DNA of 64,000 nt from Mesonia ostreae (GTDB taxonomy: Bacteria > Bacteroidota > Bacteroidia > Flavobacteriales > Flavobacteriaceae). The stretch lies in the NCBI RefSeq assembly GCF_031845265.1, contig NZ_JAVRBG010000005.1:157088-221087 (forward strand). Reading direction: 5' to 3'. Positions 19,813-29,500 of the stretch are shown piece after piece. The notes under the pieces were generated by a model, which saw only the letters and a list, made by a program, of their open reading frames with translations, made no database searches and was not told the DNA's origin. Position 1 is the stretch's first letter; each line of letters begins with the position of its first letter. A program made the translations under genes and the position numbers.

Positions 19813-20901
19813 ATGAGAGCAAAAACAATTACGGTTGGTATTTTAAGAGCATTAGGAGTTATTGTTGCTATTCTTTTGTTTTGCGTATTTATTTATATGA
19901 TTCAATCGGTAATTGTATATATCGCCATTGCGGCTGTAATTTCCTTAGTAGGAAGGCCAATTGTTCGTTTTCTTAAATACCGATTAAAAATACCTAATAA
20001 ACTTGCCGTTATAATTGTATTACTTATGGTTTCTGCCATTTTTGTAGGAATTATCGCGCTTTTTATACCAATTGTCGTTCAGCAAAGTGAGAATTTAGGG
20101 CAAATTGATTTTAATGCCTTTAAAAACGATTTAAACGAATTAAATATCCAAATAAAAGAATATTTAGGAGTTCAGCAAATAGATATTATACAAGGTCTTC
20201 AACAAACTAGTTTTGTTCAAAATTTTGATTTAAAGGTAATTCCTAATTTTATGAACCTCATTTTTGGAGGTTTAGGAACTGCCTTAATTGGAATTTTTTC
20301 AATAATTTTTATCTCCTTTTTCTTGCTAAAAGACAGTAAACTAATGCTCAACAGTATTTTAGTTTTTGCAAATCGTGGAGACGAAGGAAGGTTTAAAAGA
20401 GTTTTCGAGAAAATTAAAGCACTGCTCTCGCGCTATTTTGTAGGTCTTGTTCTACAAATATTTGTTTTATTCATTCTCTACTCTTCTTTATTAATGATTT
20501 ATGACGTAGACAATCCCATAGCTATTGCTTTTATTTGCGCGTTTTTAAATATTGTTCCTTATTTAGGACCTTTGGTTGCAGGAGTTCTTATGATGCTCTT
20601 TGTAATTTCTAGTAATTTAGGAGCAGATTTCTCTTCCGTGATTCTTCCCAAATTAGCTTACGTTATGTCGGGTTACGCAATAGCACAACTCATTGATAAT
20701 TTTATCAATCAACCTTTAATTTTTGGGAAAAGTGTGAAGTCACATCCATTAGAAATCTTTTTAGCCATTCTTATTGCAGGTCTTTTATTTAATATAATAG
20801 GGATGATTGTTGCCATTCCACTTTACACCGCTCTTAAAGTAATTGCTAAAGAAGCATTTAGCGAATACAAAATCGTGAGAAACCTTACCAAAGACTTATA
20901 A
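19813..20901 (+). CDS. AI-2E family (PerM/YdiK-like) transporter
   Basis: The 362-residue membrane protein has about eight hydrophobic segments. The family-typical C-terminal region ALLSRYFVGLVLQIFVLF, NIVPYLGPLVAGV and INQPLIFGKSVKSHPLEIF is present. Members of the AI-2E transporter family export small molecules or ions, and the name does not prove autoinducer transport. It sits 16 bases after the SpoU gene and 4 bases before the THUMP-like methyltransferase gene. Confidence 0.88.
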   Translation: MRAKTITVGILRALGVIVAILLFCVFIYMIQSVIVYIAIAAVISLVGRPIVRFLKYRLKIPNKLAVIIVLLMVSAIFVGIIALFIPIVVQQSENLGQIDFNAFKNDLNELNIQIKEYLGVQQIDIIQGLQQTSFVQNFDLKVIPNFMNLIFGGLGTALIGIFSIIFISFFLLKDSKLMLNSILVFANRGDEGRFKRVFEKIKALLSRYFVGLVLQIFVLFILYSSLLMIYDVDNPIAIAFICAFLNIVPYLGPLVAGVLMMLFVISSNLGADFSSVILPKLAYVMSGYAIAQLIDNFINQPLIFGKSVKSHPLEIFLAILIAGLLFNIIGMIVAIPLYTALKVIAKEAFSEYKIVRNLTKDL

Positions 20902-20905
20902 TTCT

Positions 20906-22087
20906 ATGAATTTTACTGTCTTGGAACCTAAAGTGCAAGATTATATTCGTAAAAACGAGAATGCCAACACTACACAACTTATTTTAAAAGGAAGTCCGTT
21001 TGCCGGAATTACTCCTGCTGAAATTGCGCAACAAATAGAAGCTAGAAAGAAAGCCAAAAGGAAACTTCCCACTTGGTATGCTGCTAAACAAATTTATTTC
21101 CCTCCCGGCCTTAATCTAGAACAAACCTCTTCTGAAATTACTGCCAAATACAAAGCTTCCTTAGTTAAAGGTAAAAAGCTTATAGATTTAACTGGTGGTT
21201 TTGGGATAGATAGTTTTTCCTTTGCTGAAGTAATAGAACAAGTTATTCATGTAGAACAAAACAAAGAATTATCCCAGATTGCACAGCATAACTTTAAGCA
21301 ACTTTCTACCCAAGATAATACCACATTTATCTGCGGAGATAGCATAGCGCATCTTGCCAATTCTACTCAACATTACGATACTATTTTTATAGATCCTGCA
21401 AGAAGAGATGAACTTGGCGGAAAGGTTTTTCGGTTACAAGATTGCGAACCCGATGTGCTTTCAAATTTGAATCTTCTTACAGAAAAGTCTGATTTAGTAT
21501 TAATTAAAACCGCTCCTCTGCTCGATATTCAGTTGGGATTAAAAGAATTGGGCTCGGTAAAAGAAATACATATTGTTGCGGTAAATAATGAAGTAAAGGA
21601 ATTGCTTTGGCTAATTGATAAAAATTCTTCTTTTCAAGTCAAGCTGATTTGTAAAAACTTCGCGAAAGATAATACTGAAACTTTTGAAGCTTTTATAGAA
21701 GAAGAAAATCAAGCTAAAGCGGAATATGCTCAGCCTTTACAATTTCTATATGAACCCAATGCAACACTTTTAAAAGCTGGTTTTTTTCAACTTTTAGCAG
21801 AAAAATTTCAAGTGAAGAAAATCGCTCAGCATAGTCACCTCTATACTTCAGAAGAACTTATTTCTTTTCCTGGAAGGCGTTTTAAGGTTATAGGCAGCAT
21901 TCCGTTTTCAAAAAAGACAATGAAATCTTGGAGCAATAAAAAAGCCAATATTACCACCCGAAACTTTCCCATTTCTGTAGAAACTATTAGAAAAAAGTAT
22001 AAAATTAAAGATGGCGGCGTAGACTACTTATTTTTTACTACCACGCAAGATGGAGAAAAAATAGCATTTCATACGCAAAAAGTCTAA
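20906..22087 (+). CDS. Class I SAM-dependent methyltransferase with THUMP-like domain
   Basis: The 393-residue protein has an N-terminal helical region, then a Rossmann-type methyltransferase domain with motif I DLTGGFGIDSF (near residue 95) and the FIDPARRDELGGK motif near residue 155. A C-terminal THUMP-like part begins about residue 270. This combination is typical of Bacteroidota enzymes annotated as RSP_2648-like or THUMP-like methyltransferases, and a tRNA substrate is inferred. Its 3' end overlaps by 4 bases the 3' end of the ligase gene that ends the pigment operon, so the two transcription units converge. Confidence 0.85.
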   Translation: MNFTVLEPKVQDYIRKNENANTTQLILKGSPFAGITPAEIAQQIEARKKAKRKLPTWYAAKQIYFPPGLNLEQTSSEITAKYKASLVKGKKLIDLTGGFGIDSFSFAEVIEQVIHVEQNKELSQIAQHNFKQLSTQDNTTFICGDSIAHLANSTQHYDTIFIDPARRDELGGKVFRLQDCEPDVLSNLNLLTEKSDLVLIKTAPLLDIQLGLKELGSVKEIHIVAVNNEVKELLWLIDKNSSFQVKLICKNFAKDNTETFEAFIEEENQAKAEYAQPLQFLYEPNATLLKAGFFQLLAEKFQVKKIAQHSHLYTSEELISFPGRRFKVIGSIPFSKKTMKSWSNKKANITTRNFPISVETIRKKYKIKDGGVDYLFFTTTQDGEKIAFHTQKV

Positions 22088-23355
22088 GCTTTTCTTAGGT
22101 CTAGAAAACGCACGGGTTTTCTGCTTCCTTCAGGAAAAATGCTCGCTTTTAGCTCATCCAATGGGAGTAATTTTAATAATGGAGTTACTCTTAAATTCGC
22201 TTTTAGAATTTCTTTTAATTGATGTTGTAAACTTTCTGAAGCTTCTTCTGGAATCACAATGCTGAGCTTATCCGTATCCAATTCATTGGAAGTTACTTGT
22301 ATTTGATATTCTTGCAATTCTGGCAAGTTGATCATTAATTGTACAATTTGCTGCGGATAAATACTGGTTCCCTTGTATTTAATCAATTGCTGTTTTCTTC
22401 CCAATACCGAAGAAATTAAAGCCGAACTGCTCTCACAATCACAGGTAATCTTCAATTTCTTAACCAAATCTCCAGTTGCATACCTTACCAAAGGCAAGGT
22501 CTCTACACCCAAAGTGGTGATGACCAACTCTCCTATTTCTCCTGGTTGTACTTCTTCTCCATTCTCATTTAAAATTTCAGTAAAAATTAAATTTTCAGGA
22601 ACGTGTAAACCTTTATGTTTTTTACATTCGGTAAAAGCGGTACACATTTCGGTACTGGCATAGCTAGAAAAAAGTTCTATATCCCAAAGAGATTTAATCT
22701 TCTTCCCTAGCGTGTTTAATTCATGTTTTTCATCCCGTAAAGCTTCACCAATACAAATGGCGCCTTTAATAGAAGAGGTATTGATATCAATATCATTGGC
22801 TTCTGCATACTTTGCTAGTTGAATTAAGAAAGAAGGCACCACTATTAAATAACTAGGTTTAAAACGCTGTATAGAATCCCACTGCAATGCGGGAGAACCT
22901 GCTCCCACCCTAACAATGCCAGCTCCAATTTTTCTAAGACCCAAAAAATAGGCCAGTCCAGCAATAAAGCGTTTATCTAAGGTAGTGGTAATTTGTACCA
23001 CATCGTTTTCACCTACTCCAATCAATTGAAAAGATTGCGCTTCATTGAGCGCAAGGCGTTGTAAATCATTCTCGTTTAAAGCAAAAGTTACTGGGTCTCC
23101 TAAGGTCCCAGAGGTAGTTACGTACTCAATAATTTCTCGAGGTTTTACAGCTATAAAATCATCATTAAACTTGGCTAAATCTTGTTTACGAGTATATGGT
23201 AAATTCAAAAAGTCTGAAGTATTGGCTTGATGCGAATCAAATCCTTGTTCTTTAAATAAACGCTGATAATAAACAGAGTTTTCTTGAACGTAACGCAGCT
23301 GCTGGATTAATTTTTCCCAGGCTTCGTTTGTGATATGTGATACATTTTCTTGCAT
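22084..23355 (-). CDS. AMP-dependent aryl-CoA/ACP ligase (phenylacetate-CoA ligase-like), pigment cluster
   Basis: The 423-residue protein is of the PaaK-like adenylate-forming family. The phosphate-binding loop is VTTSGTLGDPVTF (near residue 86), the adenine-binding motif is ELFSSYASTEMCT, and VRYATGDLV precedes the hinge. It is the last gene of the pigment operon. By analogy with aryl polyene clusters (ApeH role) it probably activates the coumaric- or cinnamic-type starter made by the lyase at 42007 and loads it onto an acyl carrier protein. It overlaps the C45-family gene by one base. Its substrate is inferred from context. Confidence 0.8.
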   Translation of the reverse strand: MQENVSHITNEAWEKLIQQLRYVQENSVYYQRLFKEQGFDSHQANTSDFLNLPYTRKQDLAKFNDDFIAVKPREIIEYVTTSGTLGDPVTFALNENDLQRLALNEAQSFQLIGVGENDVVQITTTLDKRFIAGLAYFLGLRKIGAGIVRVGAGSPALQWDSIQRFKPSYLIVVPSFLIQLAKYAEANDIDINTSSIKGAICIGEALRDEKHELNTLGKKIKSLWDIELFSSYASTEMCTAFTECKKHKGLHVPENLIFTEILNENGEEVQPGEIGELVITTLGVETLPLVRYATGDLVKKLKITCDCESSSALISSVLGRKQQLIKYKGTSIYPQQIVQLMINLPELQEYQIQVTSNELDTDKLSIVIPEEASESLQHQLKEILKANLRVTPLLKLLPLDELKASIFPEGSRKPVRFLDLRKA

Positions 23356-25013
23356 TAAGATTTACGCTTGCTTTTTTTAATGAGTTTTTTAAGCTCCTCC
23401 TTATCAGGAACGGTGGTTACTTCTAGCTGTAATGCCTTTTGAAAATAAGGCAAAGCTAAAGCATATTTTTTTTGTTTGTAATAATACAATCCCACGCGTT
23501 GATAAGCTTGCCAATATTTAGGATTTAAAGCTACAAATTTTTCTAATTCTTCAGCTGTTTTTGTAAAGTTCTCTTGCGTTATGGCTGTTTCTAGATTTCG
23601 TTCTTCAATTCGGTACGTTTCATAATTTTTATAGGCTTCGGTTTCTAAAAAAGGATCGGCTTCTACTTGTAAGCTATCAATTCCTTTTAAGGAGAAATCT
23701 CCTTGCTCAAATTCCGCGAAAGCCTTATGAAGATCATACGCCACAAAAGCTCCCAGTTGATATGGATTAGAAGAAACCCAAACCAAATTTTTTTCGGGTT
23801 GAAAAACAATTCCGTGATGGGCTAAAAGCTGATTGATCGCCATTTCATTCCCAAAACCCAAAGCAGAATTATCAACTCCTTTCTTGTCTCGCAAGATTTC
23901 TATCGCTTTACGCGGATTAATTTGTTCCTCCTGTTGAAGCAGTTGGGTCATCCTATCAAATCTAGCTTGGGTATGGCTGTTTTCTATGGCTTTTATATTT
24001 CTTTTATCTTTCTTATAAGCCTCACTTTGAAAGTGATTGGAACACACCAATTGAGACGAATTTTTGACATCATAAACGCCAAGATTACTTGGAGAAACTT
24101 CAATCAAAATCGCTTTCTTTTCTTTGGCACTACCCACCATAATTGATTCTGAAACAAATACTTCTCTACTTTTAGCAATTTCTATCGCCTCTTCTGTGGT
24201 GCTGGCATATTGCAAAATCTCTCTGGTAAGCAATGCGATAGGTGTTTTAGCCACTAACGGAATTTTAGATTTTCCAGCATTAATAGTTACCGTAATTCCG
24301 CTAGCGTTCATTCCACTCACCACACCGATAAAGCCTGGCCAAGTGTACATCATAAATTTTTGTCCATTAGCTGGATTGATAAATGCAATTATTTTTTCTT
24401 CGGCAAACTCATCACCTGCATAAAAATCGAAGTTTCTACCCAAGAGCAACTCTCCGTCACTCGTATGATCTCCCCAAGTGGCAAAAGAAGTACAACCCAC
24501 CAACATTAAATCTTTAAGGGCGTGCCCAATATCATGAGCGCCGTGTAAATACAGATTTAAAATATAAGGATCTGCAAAGGAGTTATAGTTTTGAGGGCTA
24601 TATCTAGAGATTCCATAAATTTCTTCTTTGTATTCTTCTTTTACGTGTTTATAAAGCTTTCTATTGTACCAAGCCACCACATTACTCAAAAATTTAAAAT
24701 AAGAAGGAGAATCTACCATAGCTTCAATCTTACTCATAAAAACTTTTTCTTGCTTAGCCATAAGTTCTTTGGTAAGGCTGCCTATAGCCACGCCGCGTTC
24801 TAGCGCGTCACCTTCTACATAAATTTCCCAAAGGCCTTCTTTATTTTTGCGTAAAGAATTATTTCCTAAACTATAAAAATTAGGAGCTTGTTGTATACGA
24901 AGCGTATCTATGGAAGAAATATCGGTTCTTATTGGTCTATCCGATAAAGATTTTTTAGTTCCGCAAGAAACCAAAAGCGTGAGCGTTAATATAAGAAAGC
25001 AGAATTTTCTCAT
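23355..25013 (-). CDS. C45-family autoproteolytic acyltransferase/hydrolase-like lipoprotein with TPR tail
   Basis: The 552-residue protein begins with a lipoprotein signal (LTLLVSC, cysteine 17). A long N-terminal-nucleophile hydrolase domain of the C45 (acyl-CoA:6-aminopenicillanic-acid acyltransferase-like) type follows. The probable nucleophile is Cys174 in LVGCTSFATWGDH, with GELLLGRNFDF after it. The last 100 residues form tetratricopeptide-like helices (YWQAYQRVGLYYYKQKKYA). It overlaps the FAD enzyme gene by 4 bases (ATGA) and is co-transcribed with the pigment genes. It may add or remove an acyl group on the finished pigment outside the inner membrane. That role is inference. Confidence 0.78.
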   Translation of the reverse strand: MRKFCFLILTLTLLVSCGTKKSLSDRPIRTDISSIDTLRIQQAPNFYSLGNNSLRKNKEGLWEIYVEGDALERGVAIGSLTKELMAKQEKVFMSKIEAMVDSPSYFKFLSNVVAWYNRKLYKHVKEEYKEEIYGISRYSPQNYNSFADPYILNLYLHGAHDIGHALKDLMLVGCTSFATWGDHTSDGELLLGRNFDFYAGDEFAEEKIIAFINPANGQKFMMYTWPGFIGVVSGMNASGITVTINAGKSKIPLVAKTPIALLTREILQYASTTEEAIEIAKSREVFVSESIMVGSAKEKKAILIEVSPSNLGVYDVKNSSQLVCSNHFQSEAYKKDKRNIKAIENSHTQARFDRMTQLLQQEEQINPRKAIEILRDKKGVDNSALGFGNEMAINQLLAHHGIVFQPEKNLVWVSSNPYQLGAFVAYDLHKAFAEFEQGDFSLKGIDSLQVEADPFLETEAYKNYETYRIEERNLETAITQENFTKTAEELEKFVALNPKYWQAYQRVGLYYYKQKKYALALPYFQKALQLEVTTVPDKEELKKLIKKSKRKS

Positions 25014-26566
25014 AAATTATCTTCCTCTTTAGGTACTATATGAGCCTGAATTTTGTCCATGACATATTCCAAGCCTAAAATTTCTGAAACTGTAAGTACC
25101 GCACCAATCGTTACTCCTAAAATTCCGTGCATATGAACGCTTTGTCCTGTCAATAACAGGTTAGGAATTTTTGTTCGTGGAGCTAAAAAAGATTTCATAG
25201 GTTGTGCGGCATCTTTTACATAGCCATACATCGATCCGCCTTCGCAACCTATATAATCTCTATAAGATAAAGGCGTTGTGGTATGAATGGAGTAAATAGA
25301 ATCTCTTACATTAGGAAACTTCCTTTCTAGCTCGTCTAAATATGCTTCTATTTTTTTTGCTTTAAAAGCCTCGTAACTTTCTCCACGATTCTGCTCTTCT
25401 GCAACCGTATTAAATGTTTCTTCCCAAGCTTTCACTTCATCAAAATGCATATAAGCAATAGAGGTTAAACTCTCTGCAAAACCTTTATTTTTTTGATCTT
25501 CTACCATGCCTACCATATAATTTTCTGGCCAAGAATCTTCGGTATAATTTTGTCCGTCCCAAACCTTCTCTATAGACTCACTATAATAAGTATTGTAATT
25601 TTGGTAAGGAATAGTTTTTTCTTTAAACACCAAAAAAATACTAAAGGAAGAAATGATGTTTTCCTGAGCTTTAATGCGTTTGTAGTAAGCTTTCCGCAAA
25701 TTATCTTTCCCAATAAGGTCTACCGTAGTTTTAGGCTCTATATTGGAGATAAAATACTTCGCTTTAAAGGTTTCGCCTGAGACCGTTGAAACTGACTCCA
25801 ATTGCTTTTCTTCTGAAATATGAAACTGATTCACTTCGTGGTATTTAAGCACCTTACCGCCATGGTTTCTAATCTCTTTAACCAAATGCTTCGCAATCTG
25901 ACTACCACCTCTAATGCAACGCCAAGCACTTTGCATATACGAGTTGACTGAAAGCGCGTGTACATAAAGCGGCGAGTTTTCACTGCCTGCATATAAAAAA
26001 TTGGTGCCCGCTAAAACGGCTTGTAATTTTTTATTTTTTGTGATAGATTCTATATATTCTTTGGCATTTACCGAGAGTAATTCGGGTGTATTCGCATAAG
26101 GCTTCCCTACCTTTAATTTATACATAGGGAAGTTTTCACACACCTCTTGAAGCTTTTTAGTATAGGCAATTAAAGCTTCTTTTTCTTCAGGGAAATAAAT
26201 TGATAATTGCTTCACAAAATTATCATAACCTTGTGCGTGAGGGTAGTTTATCTCATCGTTACCTATACAAACTGTATCGTAGTGATCTTTATCCAAACGT
26301 TTAATTTGAAGCTTATCCATAATCCCTAAATATTTAAAATAGGTATATAAATTCTCGCCCTTAGCCAAGCCTCCAATATAATGAACACCGGTATCTAATA
26401 TTTTTTTATCCCGAACAAAGGTTTGTAAATTTCCTCCAAACTGATTGTTTTTTTCGAGCACGCATACGTTATAACCTTCTTTGGCTAAAATAGTTGCTGA
26501 AACCAATCCACCGAGACCACTTCCCATCACCACTACATCGTAGGTATTATTCTTCATCGCTTGCAT
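25010..26566 (-). CDS. FAD-dependent oxidoreductase, phytoene-desaturase-like, pigment cluster
   Basis: The 518-residue protein has an N-terminal dinucleotide-binding motif VVMGSGLGGLVSATILAKEG (residues 12-31) and the layout of the CrtI/carotenoid isomerase family, ending with LLTGQSVHMHGILGVTIGAV. It overlaps the MMPL gene by 20 bases and the C45 gene by 4 bases. In a polyene pigment operon it may oxidise, isomerise or otherwise alter the conjugated chain, but its substrate is not known. A second possible ATG at 26557 gives MKNNTYDVVVMGSG, which fits the family start better than the first ATG. Confidence 0.8.
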   Translation of the reverse strand: MQAMKNNTYDVVVMGSGLGGLVSATILAKEGYNVCVLEKNNQFGGNLQTFVRDKKILDTGVHYIGGLAKGENLYTYFKYLGIMDKLQIKRLDKDHYDTVCIGNDEINYPHAQGYDNFVKQLSIYFPEEKEALIAYTKKLQEVCENFPMYKLKVGKPYANTPELLSVNAKEYIESITKNKKLQAVLAGTNFLYAGSENSPLYVHALSVNSYMQSAWRCIRGGSQIAKHLVKEIRNHGGKVLKYHEVNQFHISEEKQLESVSTVSGETFKAKYFISNIEPKTTVDLIGKDNLRKAYYKRIKAQENIISSFSIFLVFKEKTIPYQNYNTYYSESIEKVWDGQNYTEDSWPENYMVGMVEDQKNKGFAESLTSIAYMHFDEVKAWEETFNTVAEEQNRGESYEAFKAKKIEAYLDELERKFPNVRDSIYSIHTTTPLSYRDYIGCEGGSMYGYVKDAAQPMKSFLAPRTKIPNLLLTGQSVHMHGILGVTIGAVLTVSEILGLEYVMDKIQAHIVPKEEDNL

Positions 26567-29500
26567 TTTCTCTCGTCAAAATTAAAAATCCTTCTTCGCT
26601 TTTTTGATGAATAAAGCCGTTTAAACCTTCAAAATTGTTAGGCAACTCCTCTCCTATTACATAAATGCACTCTACATCTTTCAAGCTGAAATCATTTAAC
26701 AAATTCAAATCGTTTTGGTTTAACATCAAATGAGCCGATTTGTTGATGGCAGCTTCCGTAAAGGGATTTAAACTTAGATTGAGGTGTTTTACTGAAAACC
26801 TAGTTTCAGTTTTATCTTTGTCTAATTCATCTAAAAATAAAGCATTTACTTTTAAAAACGGACGTCTAATTTGATGATAAAAAGACCACATTCCATAAGA
26901 AGTATCTATAATGTTTACTGATTTCTCTTCTTTTAGATACTGTGATATCTTGAGATGGGCTTCAATACAAGTGGTATATTCCGATTTAATTTCAGTAAAA
27001 TAAGAAGTATAACGGTAATTAGAAAGCAAATACGTTTTAAAATAGTCTTCCTGCTCTATTCTATCTTTTAATTCTTGATATTCTTTACGGAAATAAGTAC
27101 TTATTGTTTTTGTTCGCGCTCGGTAACCTACACCAAAAGCCTCTGAATCTGACTGAATTTGAGGTAAACATTTTAAGGTGATTTTTCCATCATGAATCAC
27201 AAAATCTCCTTTAGGTAGTACTTCAGAATTACCATGAATTAAAATGGGCGTAATGGGAATATTTAGTTTTTCCGCCAAATAAAAAGCGCCTTTATGAAAG
27301 CGTTTCATTTTATTATTTGTAGTTCTGCTGCCTTCAGGGAAAGCAATTAATGAGTAACCTTCCTCTACTTTTTGCTGCAAATGTTCTACGCCGTCATCAA
27401 TTCCGTTACTTACAGGAAAAAATCCAGCTAATCGAACTGCTTTTCCAAAAATTGGAGAATGGTACACCCAATCATTTACCAAGAAAATCATTTTGGGATG
27501 TAATTTTCCTAATGATAGAATATCTAAAAAAGAAGTATGATTGGCAATGAGAATGCTAGGTTGCTTCCAAATTTCATTAGAAAAATGAAGCTGTCTTTTC
27601 TTTACAAAAGGGTTACTAGTTAACACAGAGCTCATTAAAGAAGCCACCACTTTATGAAAACCTAACATCTTTTTTTCTTTACGGAATGGCAGAATAGGAA
27701 TTAATATCACACTCAACACGCTTATTAAAAACGCACCTACGCCAAAATAGATAAAACTGAAAACAGCCATATTAAAACTTTTCCATTGCAACGGTCTAAG
27801 TCCGTTTTTAGCTCTGTGCGTTATGGTTAAACGAAACAACCAAGGCTGGATGGTAAATGAAACCAAAGCCGCAGTAAGTACGCCAATAATAGAAACCGTA
27901 GCGATAGAAGTTAAAGCGGGATGTTTGGCAAATACAAGTACGCCCATTCCCAATAAAGTAGTGATTACCGACAATACTATCGAGCTTCTATAGGTATCGA
28001 GTTTATCTCTACGCTCTTCATATTGTTTTTGTAGACCGTGGGTGATAAAAATGCTGTAATCAATCCCTAGTCCAAAAATAAACGTAGAAATAATGATATT
28101 GAGAATGTTAAACTGAATCCCTAACAAATACATACAAAAAAGGGCGATTACCCAAGTAATTGCAATGGGTAAAAGTGTTATAAATACCAATTCAATTTGT
28201 CTAAAAGAGAACCACAAAATGAGAAAAATAGCGATAAAAGAATAACTAATCAACTGACTAAAATCTGATTGTAAGCTTCCTAATAAAGATTCATTCAGCG
28301 CTTTTCTATCAATGGTTAAAACATTTTTTTCTTGTTCTATAAAATTTCTAAATTCTTCTTGCTGAGCATCTGTGACTTCAACCATAGACATCACGGTACT
28401 CCACTTTTCTTGATTAGAAGTGGTTAAAAATTCATCTAAAAACAAATTAGAAACCTTTTTGTATTGATTTAAGTAAATGGTTTTAAAATCCTTATCTACA
28501 AGAGAATAAAATGTATTAAAAGTAGAAATTTTAAAGCCAATTTCTTTTCCTTCAGTTTTGAGATTCTCAATTAAAGTGTCTTTTCTTTCTGTATTCCAAA
28601 AACTTTTCCAAGCCTTAATTTTTTGTTGTTGGTCTTCTTCAGAAATTACAATTCCGCCTAAACTACTAAAGTGTTTAATTTTTTGATGGGATTCTAAAGT
28701 TTCTAATTTTTTAAATAAAGAATGATTGGTTTTTAAAGCTTCATCTATTCCTTCTCCGTAAGAAATCACATAAAGCGAAGCTACTGAAGATTGCGTAGTT
28801 TCTTCTAACGCTTTTTCTGCTTTTAGCAATTCTTGAGGTTGATAGTTTAAGTTAGATAAATCATCATCAAAACCTACTTTTTGAAAGAAAAATAATCCGA
28901 TGACAAAAAAAACCAGCACGCTACCTACTAAACATGTATGCTTTTCTAAAGAAATAGCTGAAAACCGATCCAACCAATTCGACTTTAAATTTTCTTTGGT
29001 GTTAGGTTTGTACAACTGCGGAATAATAACAAGTGCTGCCATCGCTGATATAAGTACACTTATGGCTGCAAAAACACCCAAATCTTTTAAGGCTTCACTT
29101 TTCACAAAAAGCAGACAGAAAAAAGCGGTAGCCGTGGTGGCGCTACTCATTAAAATAGAAGAAGAAATCTCTTTGTATAATCCTTTGGTATGGCCGTGTT
29201 TGCGGGCATGAGTAAGTATATGCAAGGCATAATCTAAGGTGATTCCCAGTAAAATAGAGCCAATGCCTAGAGAAATGAGTGAAATTTCGGTTTTGAAGAG
29301 GCTCAAAATCCCAATAGCTAGCGTTCCTCCAATGAATGTGGGTACAAATAAAATAAGGGGAATGTATAATTTTTTATAAAAAGAGATTAAAATTACCAAC
29401 AGTAAAACTAAAGCAAAACCAATGGTGTATTGTATATCTTTTTTAATTTGTTGGGCATTGGCAACGGCATAGAGCATAGAACCAAAAAGACTCGCACTGA

